DNA of 64,000 nucleotides. Origin: Diplocarpon mali. Its lineage: Eukaryota > Ascomycota > Leotiomycetes > Helotiales > Drepanopezizaceae. Where the stretch lies: assembly GCA_024741835.1 (NCBI GenBank), contig JAENRP010000040.1:10878-74877 (forward strand), written 5' to 3'. The notes under the pieces are model-generated. The model made no database searches. It was not told where the DNA came from and saw nothing but the letters and a program-made list of their open reading frames with translations. This document shows positions 23,720 through 35,961 of this stretch, piece by piece (positions within the stretch are counted from its first letter, which is position 1; every line of letters starts with the position of its first letter). Made by a program: the position numbers and the translations under genes.

Positions 23720-24019
23720 ATGGCCCTCATGACAGCCCTCGTCAGCGCAGTCTTTAGTTGCTGGGTCGCCCGCGCAGCCGAGTCGGAGATGCCTGTACGG
23801 ACGCAGAGCTCGGATTTTCCACCGCCGCATACGCCGTTTCGAGATGTTGAGTGGGGGAGTCGAGACGAGGATGACGAGAGTGTAGACGACGAGGAGGACT
23901 TCGAGTGGATGACGCCGTATAATGTGGACAGCAGTACCACTCATGTGGCGACGCGAGAAGAATGGGACGGAGAGGGGGACATTGGCTGGTCCGAGCAGAG
24001 GAGGAAGATAAGGCATTGA
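23720..24019 (+). CDS. Possible small protein with N-terminal hydrophobic segment and acidic tail
   Basis: 99 residues from the ATG at 23720. It starts with a hydrophobic stretch (MALMTALVSAVFSCWVA) that could be a signal peptide or anchor, followed by a hydrophilic part with a strongly acidic block (DEDDESVDDEEDFEW) and a basic end. The open frame continues 69 codons upstream without an ATG and also includes hydrophobic residues just before the start (SLVLSLVLY), so an upstream exon is possible. It is divergent from nothing obvious and lies tail-to-tail with palA. Not recognised. Support is composition and the coherent frame only. Confidence 0.35.
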   Translation: MALMTALVSAVFSCWVARAAESEMPVRTQSSDFPPPHTPFRDVEWGSRDEDDESVDDEEDFEWMTPYNVDSSTTHVATREEWDGEGDIGWSEQRRKIRH

Positions 24020-24287
24020 GGACCATATTTTCACGCCCCGGAGAAGATGAAGGAGGGCATATTCGCCGATAAAAATGATTGGAAAGGTAGTGATACGCCA
24101 GTATCGGAGTGCGATGAAAGCAATGAAAGAGTTGTACTGGCCTACCTGCACCTGTTCCCAGCACCATCATGTCGCGAGCCATTGCCTCCGTCGGCATTTA
24201 TAACACTATGCCTAACAATTCAGCAGCAATTCCTCGCTATGCACCTACCTATCTACCCTCAAGTCTAGAAGCTTACAGATTACCCTC

Positions 24288-27016
24288 TTATCCAAAATTA
24301 AGACCCTGATTAGAATCCCAAGTCCGTCCACGACCTTGAGATTGTCCTTGCGTCGAAGTGACATTTTCTCCTGCTCCGCCCGAAGATCCTACGCTACCGA
24401 ATTTAATGCCCATATCTGGGCTCCAGGTGGCCGGGACGACGGGCTGACTTTGCAGGCCTGCTCGCTGCGGGACTGGGGCTGGGATATGAGAGTCTTCGTT
24501 GTTGTTGACGCGGGGTTGGGGTTGTGAGGGAGCGTTGTAGGTTCGCGGGACGGGCGTGTTCGCTTCTTGCTGTTGGCGCAGGGTTAGAGAAGAGAGGGGT
24601 GGCAGTGAGAGATCGCTGTGGAGACGTAAATTAATTTGCGGATCCTCGGGACGTATTTACGGGTAAAGAGACGGGGTACTTACGCTTCCATCCTCATCGC
24701 CTCCTCCCTCCGCTCATATACAAACGCCTTGACTCCATCCCTGAACCGCCCCACGATTTTCGCCAGGTCATTGTAGAACTTTCTCCCCACCTCCAGGTTA
24801 CTCACTATCTCCTTGTATTTGAAATATGCGTTCTCCAGTCTCTGTAGAGCCTGTTCTCGCTCCCGGGAGCTGGTGTCGCCTTTCCTGGCGATCACAAATG
24901 CCGCATGGGCGCTTTCGAGCTGGCTAGTCAGGCGATCCTGCTCCTCCGACTCGGTCCTCAGACTTGCAAGATCAGGATCGTATTTCGATAAGCGCTGCTC
25001 GAAGAACTCCTCAAAGTGCGCGGGGACCACTATTTGACTGGGGAATTCGCGTTCCAGACGAGCCGCTTCAGCAAGGATGCTGTTGTTTATGTCATCCTTC
25101 TTCGCCTTCTCTCGTAGAGCCTCGATTTTCCGCCTCCTCCGAGCCTCTAGGCGCGAGAGTTCGTTGAGGCTATTCCGCAACCGAGAAACTTCTCCTTCTA
25201 TCTTCGGGGGAATAGTCGCGCGGCGGCTACTAGGAACAAAGTTCCCAATGTCACGATCCGAGCTGGAGAGAACTCGGAGCATGTCCTCGCATTCGCGGTA
25301 CTTACTCATAACAAGCTGATCGCTGCTTCCGGCACTCTTAAGGTACCCATCAATCTCGGCAACTTGGGTGTACAGTTTCGCGGCGGCAGACTTCGAGTCC
25401 AGGCGAGCCCATCGGTCGGTTCCATATTTCATGAGAAGCCTTTCGTTCTCGGATTGTTCCGCTTGGAGTAGTTCTCGGCCTTCGGCAAAGATAGCGTCGT
25501 CAGAAGCTTTCAATTTGGCGGTATCGGAGAAGGATCTTTGTAGGCGGTTCAGGGCATCCGCTTGCCTTATCTCCTCGGCGTGGGATGTCAGAGTAGGTGG
25601 CAGGCCAAGAGGCTTTTCAAGGGCTTGTAGAGATCCAGGAAGGTTGAGAGAAGATAAGGTATCATGGATTTTGGCGGTGAGGATCTCGAGCTCCTCCACG
25701 ATATTGGTGTTGACTAAGCGATCTCTCCTCTCTTCGTAGATGCTAGCAGCAACATGCACGGCAAAAGGTACCAGCTTTGCGAATAGCGGCGGCCCAAATT
25801 CTCCGTTGTCTCCGATGAATGTAGCTGGCTCAGATATCTCTTTTGGCACTTTCGAAACTGCCATGTTGGCTCGCTCGAGTGTTTTGAGCTCTGATTTGGG
25901 GGGGACAGGACCTAAAATGTTAGTCGAGCCTCGAGGATGGTCGTGCAAGACCTACTCAAGTAAATCAAATCGTTGTCTTTCTCCGCTCTCTTTAGGTCCT
26001 CAGTGACCTTATTCTTCAAGCCGTTCAAGTCGCCTAGCACTGTTTTATTCAGATATCTCGCCTCCTTTAATGCTTCATTGACGCAAACTATACTGTCCCT
26101 CAGCCGCGCAACTTCTTCTCCGTACTTTCTCTTCTCCAAACAATCGCATGCCTGTCGGTATTGTGCTGCCGCTGCAAAGTGATGGTGCTTCGCCGTAGTA
26201 TGGTGTATCCACTCAGAACTGATTGCCTCGCTTTTCACTCCCCAGTCCCCTGACGCACCATAGAAATCAGACACCTTGGCAGCCAGTTTCGCAATCGAGG
26301 CGTCTTTGTACCCATCCATTACGGCCCTCTGCCAAAAACATTCCTGCGCCTGCGCTAGTAGCAACTGTTGGAGAGACTCGAGCGTAGAATCATCCATGTC
26401 TTCGGGCGGAGTAGAGCGCAGATCCGGGATTATGACACTCTTGATATGTGAAATCACCCCCGCAGATAAACAGAAATAGTTGCAAGCTGATCGCAGCCCG
26501 TCTGTGGTTCCGCGATTCGAAGACATAGCTAGTTGAGAGTACAGGGCCGCAAGATTGTACAGAATGTTAGCCAGTTCGAACTTGAGATTGTTCTGGGAAG
26601 TCGGCCGTTCAGTATTATAGCCCAGCGCAGGATACCAGGTGAAATTAACTCCAATCTGCGAGAGTATCATCAGCAGGCGTGCAAGCAAACGGTTAGAGAA
26701 CTCACGTCTATGGGGAATTTACCCCCCATCCAGGAAAGATGCCCGGCATAGGCAGAGATCTTCTTGATACCGCTCGTATGCGGCTCCTTCACATACATGG
26801 CATCCCTCCGCAGAGCATCGATGACCTCGAGGTCCTGCTTGAACATATCCGGGTGCTGGTCATATTTGCTGGAGATGTATTGCTTGATTGCAGTTGAGAG
26901 GGACACGGAATTCGTCTTGCGGAACGGCAACGACAGGATATTGCTGGAAAAATTAGCTCAGGGTTTCAAAGATAGGCAGAAAGAAGTCTGTGTATGCACT
27001 GTGCTCACTTTGCCAT
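24288..27016 (-). CDS. palA: pH-response regulator PalA/RIM20 (BRO1-domain protein)
   Basis: Five exons on the minus strand: 27009-27016, 26706-26943, 25956-26655, 24684-25911, 24288-24615; introns of 65, 50, 44 and 68 bp with GT-AG ends. The product is 833 residues, close to Aspergillus PalA. Residues 3 to about 385 form the BRO1 domain, with NILSLPFRK at the start, ISSKYDQHPDMF, FTWYPALGYNTERPT, LANILYNLAALYSQLAM, QECFWQRAVMDGYKDASIAK and KRKYGEEVARLRD. About 390-715 is the coiled-coil V domain (SIYEERRDRLV, LNLPGSLQALEKPLGLP). The last 110 residues are Gln/Pro-rich and hold the conserved WSPDMGIKFG. Known role: PalA/Rim20 binds YPX(L/I) motifs of the PacC/Rim101 transcription factor and Snf7 on endosomal ESCRT-III, enabling PacC cleavage at alkaline pH. 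Exon 1 is only 8 nt (ATG GCA AA), which sets the start. The sequence is intact, with no RIP signs. Confidence 0.97.
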
Positions 27017-28907
27017 AATTGCTACAAGTAGCAGATGTAGCCACGCGCTGCGATTTGTGCGGTTCGCGCGTTCTTGTCAGACTTTCAAAATTGGCGATGA
27101 CTTCATATTCAGGCCTGAGGCTAAAGTTGCCCCTCTTTGAGGCACCAGCAACTTGAACCGCCCGCCGATCTGTTAATCATCCTCTCGCTAAAGTGAAAGG
27201 GTGCCAACCTCCTCCAAGTAGTGCGACTCTCTTGATTCTTAAGTCTTGTTCCTCTGCTGCATCGGAACTCGTTCGTGTCAAGTCCAGCTTAAGCTTTCGT
27301 CGTTCGAATCCTGATAGCAAAACTTACTCCGTATAATTTCTTTGACTTTAAATCAGTACCCCAGGTACAAATTGTCGTGAAAATCTCATTTGAGTCTCTT
27401 TTGCTGCCGGAAGCATATTACTTTCGGCCTCTGAAAAGAGAATAAGAGTTTTTGCTTTGTAAATTTATGCTGCCCAAGCTTTCACTATTGGTGGATTGTC
27501 TTTCTGTTTCATCTTGTATCTTGCTAAGCTTTGGAGTTCAGGTGATATATTTTCATTGCCCAAAGTGAAGACTATAAATTATTTGAGGATAAAAAGGTAC
27601 ACTGTTGGGGGTGTGACGCGACGGCTCTCTATGATCTTACGCTTTTGACATATGACTCTACAGGTGAATTGCAGAGCGGGGAGAAGCAGGCTGAAATAGT
27701 TTTGAATTGGCAGGTCAAGGGACATCGCTTGGAAGGGATTGAGAGAAAGAAGGGGGCACTCGGGAATGGTATCGAATGCCTTGAGGCGTTTCAAGCATGC
27801 TTGAATCACAAAGAATGACTTCTCTTATTTTATCTCGTGCCAATGCAATGTTTTCTTTTTCTCGCGTAACTGAAGGGGGCGAGGTAGCCATAGCTTTGAC
27901 GTTGATGCAAGGATTATGTGTCCGAAGTAGCATTTCAAGACAGAAGGGCTACGTGGTGACCTAGTGAGTGGATGTGTCGAAATCGCTTGATCAACTAGTA
28001 ACTAAATTGCGATTCTCTTACCATTTTTGAATTACTAAGAGATATTTTCTTTTGCCTATGACTAGTTGCTCAAGTACTACTTGATAGTAGCACTGCAAAT
28101 TTTTAGTCTCCTGTATTGCAGCTACTACTCCCTAAATCTGCGCCAGCTTGTGTAAAAAAATTCTCGCGTCCCCCTCAAAACCTTGATCGCGTCTCTCCTC
28201 TTCTGCTACACTGTATCGCATTGTTTGATTTAACAGTTCAACATAGGATGCTAAGTCAGGGTCTGTGGTATTATCGTAGAGAGCGATTTTCCAGGAAGCG
28301 GTTGTATCAAAGGAGTGATTATCCGACCTGACTATTTCTGAATCTCCGGTCTGAGAATCGCAAAGGGGTTCAAGGCCTTGTATTTATAGTTGCGCTTGGA
28401 GGATCGCAGGTGGAGTGTTCGGTGTTAATGAATTCGCTTAAGGATACTAAGACTGTGGATTTCCCCATGGGAGTAGCGACGTGAATTTTTAGCTGTGGAT
28501 ATCTGCAGTGGCGTCGGTAGAAGTGCTACAAATCTGATAGATGCCGGTTCTTGTAAAATATCTAAGTCATTTAACTTAGATTTACTAACTGTTCATTAGG
28601 TGCTTCTTGTTCTCCTCCCTTTCTCCTCCGTGCTCTCCCCCTTCTTCCTTCCCTTCTCCATCCTCATAAAGTATACTCAAAGTAAATAGTTCAATCCACT
28701 ACGATCTCCAACTATGTCGATTTGAAGGAAGTAGTCTAATGCAAGTCAATCCTAATCGATTTTCTAATCCGGAGACAATAGTAGAAGTATACCATCAATC
28801 TTAACCTAACACTTGTTATTCGCGAAAAGGCGAGTTGAAACGTCAAAGCTATACGTATCCTAAGAACCCCTGCGGATGATGATCAAAGAAGTGCACCTTC
28901 TTTCCGC
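27017..28907. other. Intergenic region upstream of palA
   Basis: The palA promoter is at its left end (minus-strand gene). The rest is AT-rich with frames under 80 codons. A hairpin ATCTAAGT-CATTTA-ACTTAGAT lies near 28560-28582. Nothing else is recognised. Confidence 0.5.
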
Positions 28908-29375
28908 TCAGCCGTCTCCGATCTCCAAAAGAGTTTGAATCGCACATCGATTATACGTCGTTTGCATTGAATCCATCAACTTCAATTCGTTTTTCTCCCA
29001 TCGGGTTATGCTCAAATCAAATTTCCCGCCCGCAGCCGGCTGCGCATGTCTGAGCACCGCTACGTGCCGATCCTCGCTAACGAACCATTCCGCCCAGCTC
29101 TGATGTTGACTTTCGTTCAAAAGCGCAAAACTTTCCTCCCTCCTCTCCTTTTCTTCACGAGGAACCTCATTCTGCGTTCCAGGAGGGTCATTCCCCCTCT
29201 CAAGAGCCGCGTTCAACTCGCGCAATATCCGCTCTGCTCGTTTGCAGCAAAATATACATGCTGTTCTGGCTGGCGAACTAAACGATTTATGCCAGGGTGA
29301 GTGAGAACTGGGTCCTGCTTCGCCATGTAACCAGCTGTCGAAGAACATCTCGGCAACATAAAAAAAAAACATCAT
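28908..29375 (-). CDS. Unrecognised ORF, charged protein
   Basis: 155 residues from an ATG at 29375; later in-frame Mets (for example MFFDSWLHG) are alternatives, because the first codons are a suspicious Phe run encoded by poly-T. It has a CIFCCKRAERILRELNAAL segment, a Glu/Arg-rich middle (REEKERREESFALL) and a Trp-containing stretch (QSWAEWFVSEDR). No intron is needed. No family is recognised. Codon choice is plausible for a gene, but there is no other support; it could be a fragment of a larger decayed gene. Confidence 0.4.
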   Translation of the reverse strand: MMFFFYVAEMFFDSWLHGEAGPSSHSPWHKSFSSPARTACIFCCKRAERILRELNAALERGNDPPGTQNEVPREEKERREESFALLNESQHQSWAEWFVSEDRHVAVLRHAQPAAGGKFDLSITRWEKNELKLMDSMQTTYNRCAIQTLLEIGDG

Positions 29376-30144
29376 CTATCCCTCAATTCAGAGCTCGCCC
29401 CTGATTCTCGAATATTAATGCGAAACTTAAGCTAAGCTAAGCTGAGCACTATCGACCAGATCAGGGCGAAAATCAAGACCCTGAGTTATACCTTAGTTCT
29501 AGGAATGGCATCGATGCGACCTCGTCACCGTCTGAAATAGAATATTTCATAGTCTTGAATCTAGTGTCCCTTTTGGAGAACCACATGATACCACTTCTGT
29601 ACCCGCCAGCTCCAGCCAAATCAGGAGTCTCCCAGCTATCCATCTCGCAGAAAAACCTGCATCATTTCCATACCTGCTAGCTCCAGATAAGCAGTCCCTC
29701 AGCCGGATGAGAGGTTTACAATTGAAAAATCTGTACCTCGTCGTCGCCTTGAAACGTGGGGACGCACAACGCGAGTAATCGCCACGTAGACGGATCAGAA
29801 GCGGGAGGGTTTCGAGATTTGTGTTTATTATGCTCGGGGTCAGAGTCTCGTTTCGGGTACATATCATGCAGCTCTGGAGATTGTATAAATTTCAATCAAA
29901 TTTCTGGTGCTTGAGGATTCTTGTTTCAGCAACGCTTAGACGCTGCATCTAATATCGCTACTTCATGGTCGAGTCTCCGTCTCCTCCAACGATTGATGAT
30001 TGCCACGATCTCCTGCTCATCACACCCGTTTCTTCCTCGTCTTTGTGTCTCCGCGAGCCATTTCTCACTAAAGGATTCCTCGAAGGATTCAAGCTTCGGA
30101 TTCGAGAGGCTCTCGACATGTACCAGTCATGCCCATTAGCTATT
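29376..30144. other. Intergenic region
   Basis: Short frames only. A GCTAA tandem lies near 29430. The minus-strand gene at 30145 ends here. Confidence 0.45.
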
Positions 30145-31032
30145 TCATAGAACCAACTCTCCCAGTGACGACATCTCCCTCTCCTTATTCTTCAATCGCG
30201 AAGCAGCTTCACAGCCTGGTTTTCGACGTTTGCCGAATAGCAGACAACCGCATTCCATTAGCCAATCCGACACCGTCGTATCCACGACGGGGTTCTGAAG
30301 AGTCCCAGCTGCCGTTGCCGAATCAGAGGACTTGATCACGTACCGGTCTGGGATATCTGCCCCTTCGGCTTCGATCGCTTCCAACTGGCCCTGGTTGAAC
30401 TCTGTTATATCTTGGTAGCAGCGAAGTTGAGCGCGGAGCCATGCGAAGAAGCGGCGGTTGTCCCTCTTGCACCCGATGCAGAAGAGCTTTCTGTTGAGTT
30501 GATGGGCACAATTGTGGCAAACTCTATTGAGCATTCTCTCTACTGCTGGGGTGGATCGGAGGTCTCTGTTATTGCGCCTGTTGTATTGCTTGTCATTTCT
30601 AGTTGCGTAGTTTGTATTCGTGTCGTCGGGCGTCGTGTCATCCGTGCTTGCAATCTTCGTGGTTGTGACCTTTGTGTTTGCACTCTTTGTGGGTGTGACC
30701 TTCGTGGTTGTCGTTGTCGTATGTGCGCCCATTTTATTTGCACCCTTCTTAGTTGTGCCCTTAGTTGTGCCCTTCGTAGCTGCGACCTTCGTAGTCGTGG
30801 AACATTCAGGCTCTCTTCGGAACTCGTTCGGACCCCAGAATGCCTTGTATGGACTGTCGCCTGCAAGCGGAGAGGCAGACGCACGCCAGTCGTTGGACTC
30901 CATGGCTCGTGTGGAACCCTTTTTCCTAAATTCGTTTCTTGACTGCTTGGAGTTTTGAGAGGGTGGTATGGACCTGGGCGCTCTGCGGTTCTGTCTCGAG
31001 GCTGGGCGTTGAGTGGTGTGGCTGGACAGCAT
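30145..31032 (-). CDS. Protein with Thr/Lys-rich low-complexity region and CxxC-x9-CxxC motif
   Basis: Single exon, 295 residues, ATG start at 31032. Residues 1-75 are basic and disordered. About 78-130 is a repetitive Thr/Lys segment (KGTTKGTTKKGANK, TTTTTTKVTPTKSANTK). Residues 172-188 carry CHNC and CIGC, nine residues apart, a plausible zinc-binding pair, followed by a basic aromatic helix (KRDNRRFFAWLRAQLR). The C-terminal part has three more cysteines (MECGCLLFGKRRKPGC) and a charged end. This may be a nucleic-acid- or protein-binding zinc ribbon, but I do not recognise the family. The repetitive region is GTT/GTC-rich on the plus strand and is probably length-variable. Confidence 0.62.
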   Translation of the reverse strand: MLSSHTTQRPASRQNRRAPRSIPPSQNSKQSRNEFRKKGSTRAMESNDWRASASPLAGDSPYKAFWGPNEFRREPECSTTTKVAATKGTTKGTTKKGANKMGAHTTTTTTKVTPTKSANTKVTTTKIASTDDTTPDDTNTNYATRNDKQYNRRNNRDLRSTPAVERMLNRVCHNCAHQLNRKLFCIGCKRDNRRFFAWLRAQLRCYQDITEFNQGQLEAIEAEGADIPDRYVIKSSDSATAAGTLQNPVVDTTVSDWLMECGCLLFGKRRKPGCEAASRLKNKEREMSSLGELVL

Positions 31033-33020
31033 GTTGGCGAATGACTGAAGAATGTGCTTGGTGGATAATTTTGCAGAAGGGAGAAGAAATTCTTGGGGGA
31101 AAGTGAAATATCATTTGTATCGTGGGCTACCTATCTTAGTGTGCCGTCGTTTATGACATCTGTGATGCGGAAAGGCCGAAGTGCAACTAAACCTTCGTCA
31201 TAAAAGCACTTAGCTTCAATTTTAGCAAAGGCGCGGACAAGAAGCTAGTTGACTAAGAGCTATGCTTAAGATATCTACTGAATCAAATCCGGGGTTTTAA
31301 ACCCAGACGATAATAGTTTGGCTTTACTTGGCCGCTAATCAACTGTTTGAGCAATGAGCCAACGTTATTGATGGGAAGCGAAGACCACACTCCAATTAAT
31401 GCTCAGGCGAGACAGATACTAGTTTCCAGTTCCAATAGCTCTTGTTTTGCCGAGGAGAGTTGACACAATTTAGAGTGGACAGCAAGGTTCTCTATTCAAG
31501 TGGTAGTGCTACACGTGGTACGCTTTTGCGCTGCCCTCATCGGCTTGAGCAGCTTATGTTTGAGTGGCAAAAATCAAATTCACTTTGAGTGGTGGTTGAA
31601 ATATAGACTGGAGACACAAGTCATCCTTGTTCTGGATTAGCCTTGTGTTGGCAGTGAGCCTATTGAATCGTGACTTCCGCAGATTCGGCGTGCGAACTCG
31701 TCCTCGTCACTGCCAGACTAATTGGTTTGTTCGCAGTAATCTGTGGCTCCGAAACCATCGGACTCACGAGGTGAGGCCGTATAAAAAGTGATTTTTCTTG
31801 CCTACTTGGTTAGAAACAATGTCCGGCATATTCATCTTACCAAGGGGCCGTAACGAGCTACGATATATTCTAGGATTTCTCGACTACTGCCATGGTACAT
31901 GCTGCATATATGACACAGGGTATTGAGCAAGGGGTGAGATGTAAATAACAGAGAGAATTGGATTCCTTCCCAATATTTCTGCATATGAGTTCGTCATACA
32001 GTCAGAGTTTCCAATGTAAATGTCAGGAGACAAAGAGTTGTACCTCCTGCTTTCATAGTGTTTCATGCCCTTCGAACACAAAGTGGGATCAGACCTATAG
32101 GGAAACACCAAGAGTAATTTACATTCTAGCAAAAGTACCTCTCTACATCATCAAGACCAAGTCTTGCTGGCGATTTATCAAATTCGGAGACTGGGCTAAA
32201 GGTCGGAAGAGCCAGATGTTGAGAAAGAAGAATGATACATGCCTTGAAGAGGAGAAGAGACGAGTTTTAGGGGCTGAGCTGGCTTGGAAGGGGGCACAAT
32301 AGAACACAGGCTTAGATGGATTTTATGGTGCTATCGAATTTTTCCTTGGTGTCTGGAGAACGTTTAGCATGAGAATCAATACTCTGAAAATGAACAGCTG
32401 ACTAAATGCGCTCAGGTTGTTTTTCTCGCTTAGTGGTGGCAACAAATCGGCATCAACAGCATTTTGGAGGACTTGATTAAAAAAAACTTATTGGGTCTAT
32501 TCCAAAGCTAGGCAATCTTAGAGAATGATTTAATGATGAATACAGATGCCATTGATGAATTCCTCAAAGGCTTGACGAGAGCCTCCTGGGTGTCAGCTGT
32601 TGGCTGGCTCAGAAATAAAACACCGCATTTGTCAGCCAATGTGTTAATAAAAAAGCTTTTATATATATTTAATATCATCATGAACTGATTCCTTCTTTGT
32701 AGGTGAGGATGAAAGAGATCTTATATTTCTAGAGGAGTTATTAACTGTTTTTTATCAGAGGACACTCTACTCGAATGTATCTCAACACTTGACAGCCAGC
32801 GTCGAAATACAAACTCCTTAGTACTATTATCACGCTCAGCTATTTTCTAGAAAGATTAATTACAGAAGAGATATGGTTTTTAGGCCCCTGGATTTCGATA
32901 TGAAAGATATCATCAAGTTCGACAGGGAGTGCAGATATTTCCGCCAAGGTACCACAGCTCCTGACGCATGGGTTGCAACCACACGACCATCACCCACACC
33001 ACTCGTCAAAACCTTGCTAG
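31033..33020. other. Intergenic region
   Basis: AT-rich. The longest plus-strand frame (31958-32302) has no ATG near its start and no recognisable content. Upstream exons of the gene starting at 33021 could lie at the right end; an open frame from the ATG at 32873 is in a different phase and does not splice in cleanly. Confidence 0.45.
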
Positions 33021-33909
33021 ATGAGCCGTCCAAGGCTGAAAGTCTCGCGAGATGCTTTCGCGGAGATGAACAATGCTGCGATGGCCTATTGCAGATGGGC
33101 GTGGTACTTCGAATATGCGTTGAAAACGAAAGAGCTGTCACATTTCATTGCCAACTACGTCGATTCGAAAGTTTCCGAGTTGGAAGTAAACACAGAGTTG
33201 AGCGATGTGCAGAGGCTGATGATACAAAACGTACGTATGGGTTTGAGCCGTTGTCAAAATGGCCAGGTGAACGATCTGTTGAATGTGAGTTCCTCCTCCT
33301 CCAGACTCGTTCTTCTCCCCTCCATCTACGTCCTGTCCCAGATCTTCCTCCTTTCTCTTACTAACAATATCGAAGCGGCTGCTGGCCACTGGAAAGCCTC
33401 TCATCGAATACTACATCAAGGTGCGAGTCGAGGCTGGCCTCCCCATCTTCCGACCTACCTACACGATGGACGTCACCGAGCCAGAAGCACGCCTGAGCAT
33501 CCAGATGGAGTACGACGTGCGAAGAGAAGCGCTGCATATCGCATCCCTCTGCGTCACGGTCGAGCAGATGGCAAAGTACAGGAGTGATGGCGGACGCACG
33601 TACTTCTGGGCCAGTCCGCTGATGCCAGCGACGCTCAAGGTCGAGGCCGAGCTCAAAATCCTGGCGCACTTTGGCGACGCCGTGACGGATGCGAGAGCCT
33701 GGCTGCCTGCCGAAGTCGCGGAGCTTCTCAGCATGAGCAGAGATACCAGGCCGCTGCAGGGTAATTGGTGGTCGATTTACCGAGCTTACATCAAATACTT
33801 CCGTATCGACGACGTCGTGAATCAGGAGTCGGAGCTGTCACTGGAGGTATTCGGCGCGCCGGTCAAGTCGGACAATGATGGGAAGAGCGTAGGGGATGAG
33901 GCTGCTTAG
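33021..33909 (+). CDS. Unrecognised two-exon protein
   Basis: Join 33021-33284 and 33376-33909; 265 residues. The 91-bp intron has donor GTGAGT, branch TTACTAAC and acceptor CGAAG; splicing is in phase 0 and joins NDLLN to RLLATGKPLIEYY. Exon 2 has strong GC-biased third positions, clearly coding. The protein looks globular and mostly helical, with several Trp/Tyr residues (YCRWAWYFEYAL, NWWSIYRAYIKYF) and no signal peptide or membrane span. The context around ATG 33021 is weak (TAG before it), so the true start may be in an upstream exon. I recognise no family. Confidence 0.7.
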
Positions 33910-35825
33910 GAGGTGAACCTGGGAGCAAGTGGGATCTGTTTTCTAGGGATGGATTGTTGTCAGTTCTGGAAAGATAGATTGGCCAGCGGGCAGGTCACTG
34001 CTCTACGGCTTGGAGTTTGCGAGCAGAAGTGCAGATGATACCTCAATGGACACACGATGATTTCTATTATTTTTGTTCTGCCTCTGAGAATTCTTTAACT
34101 GCGTAAACGTGCCCATCCCTTCTAGAACTTGATCGTCTTTCTGGCATTTTAGACTCGTGGGTAATGTTCCTGCCCATTATCAGGGTGCATGTTTAACGTT
34201 TTGCTAGTCCTCATCACTCACTAATCTCCCAAACTCAACAACTTGAACTTCTTTTCGATTGATCTTGGCTTGAATATAAGGCCTCATTCTCTTCGGATCC
34301 TCTCCTCATGCATTGTAATGGTGACCACAGCTTTAGATTCTCAGATCAAGTGTGTTATGATCAAGTGCTTGACCTCTAGTGTTTATAAAAATCCTGGTTT
34401 TTCTTCTGAAAATATGTCTAATAATCAGACATGAGAACTTTTTTCCCTGGTATTCGTAGGGAAAAGAGATTTAATAGTGAGCCAAGAGCGGTTGCGGGCG
34501 TTAATTTCCCAAAAAGACTCAAGTCAATACTGCATGACTGATTGAAGCCCAAGCCTCTTGCACCTCTTTGCTCCAACTCGTGACAAAGCTTCAACAGGTC
34601 TAAAGTCACGCGAGATGATGATTTTCCAGGCAAGCCATCTATTTCCAAACTTGAATACCACATTAGAGCGTTCAGAGGGCTTGCTATAATTTACTACACG
34701 CCTCATCAATGCTGATGGTAAAATAGTTCGACGTTCATGCGAGAGAGCCGTATCCTAGGTAACTGAGAGGCATTGAAGAATCTTCATATTAGTTCTTCAA
34801 TACTTTGAAGCTCAGGAGAGTAAGCAATTATTCATTTTATGAAAGCAAGCTCAGACATTTAGTACCATAGAGCAGCCAAGGCGTTCCATGCTACAACGTA
34901 CTTTCCTAGCATCGTAGCGGAGGATTGCAGCCCATATAGCTCGCCGCTCTTGAGCTCCCTTTGAATCTCCAAGATTCACGTAATCGATGTTTGAACACAC
35001 TCCTTGCTCCTGGCTTCTCGAGAGATCTAGTGAGGAAAAATTAACCCAATAGAAAGTTTTCTCTAACAACCAACAAACCGAATAACGTAAATACTCTGAA
35101 ACTTCTCTCGCTTTGAAACCTGTCTTTGCACTGTTTGCTTTGTATGTTGTTTTTGGAATACATTTTATTCATTCACTTACACTTTCCCCTATCGCTTAAT
35201 CTTACCTTGCTAATTGCTTGCACTATCATTGAATTCTATATTATCATTCTTGCCTGAATACATTTTCTCAATCACTGAAACAGTTATATACTCATTGATA
35301 CCTCTTGCCCATCTCCGCGTACCTCTGCGTGTTAGGACTCTTTGCGTACGGCTTTCGAACTATATAATCCAGAGATCAGTACATATAGGTCCGAGGCTTT
35401 GGGTTCGAGGCTTTCCTCGAGCTTTGTTTTAGGCCCTGAGTGTACGAGAGGTGAGATCAGGGGCGATGAGATCTGTATGTAGCCGTGCAGCCAGTTCTTT
35501 TTTGAAGGGCAAACTCCACGAAAGCGATACAATGACTTTCCATTTGAACGCTCGTAACTGTCTTGCCACTGCTCGTGGCTATTGTTATTTTCGCGTGCCC
35601 TACTGGCTACGTAGGAGTGGAGTCGAGCCAGCGACTGTGAAATTGCCATGTACAAAATAGAGCACGAAGCGCAGAGCCCATTGGTATCAGCAGCCCGTTC
35701 TCTTGAACCTGAGGCTATAAGATCATCGAACATTTGGAAGATTTCGATGGGTTCTGTGCTATTGCTGAACGAGGAACACGTCTGTTAGGGATCAAGAGAG
35801 GGGAGTCCTGAGGCGATAAGGCGTT
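33910..35825. other. Intergenic region
   Basis: AT-rich, with frames under 135 codons on both strands and none recognisable. It ends at the solo LTR. Confidence 0.45.
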
Positions 35826-35830
35826 GACGC

Positions 35831-35956
35831 TGTTAGAAATATACAAGGTTCGGAGATTGAACGAACGGAACGGAGACTAAGGCTTGGTAAGCATACCTTG
35901 TATATATACTCCTGCAGCTCTATAGATCTTTGAGTCTACAATTTTAGATTCTATCA
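35831..35956. mobile_element. Solo LTR (126 bp) with 5-bp target duplication
   Basis: Begins TGTTAGAA and ends TTCTATCA, the near-inverted termini typical of Copia-type LTRs. It is flanked by a perfect duplication GACGC at 35826-35830 and 35957-35961. It contains a TATATATA stretch near 35910, as expected for an LTR promoter. No internal retrotransposon sequence is adjacent, so it is a solo LTR left by recombination. It does not resemble the 299-bp LTRs at 50.4/58.1 kb. Confidence 0.9.
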
Positions 35957-35961
35957 GACGC

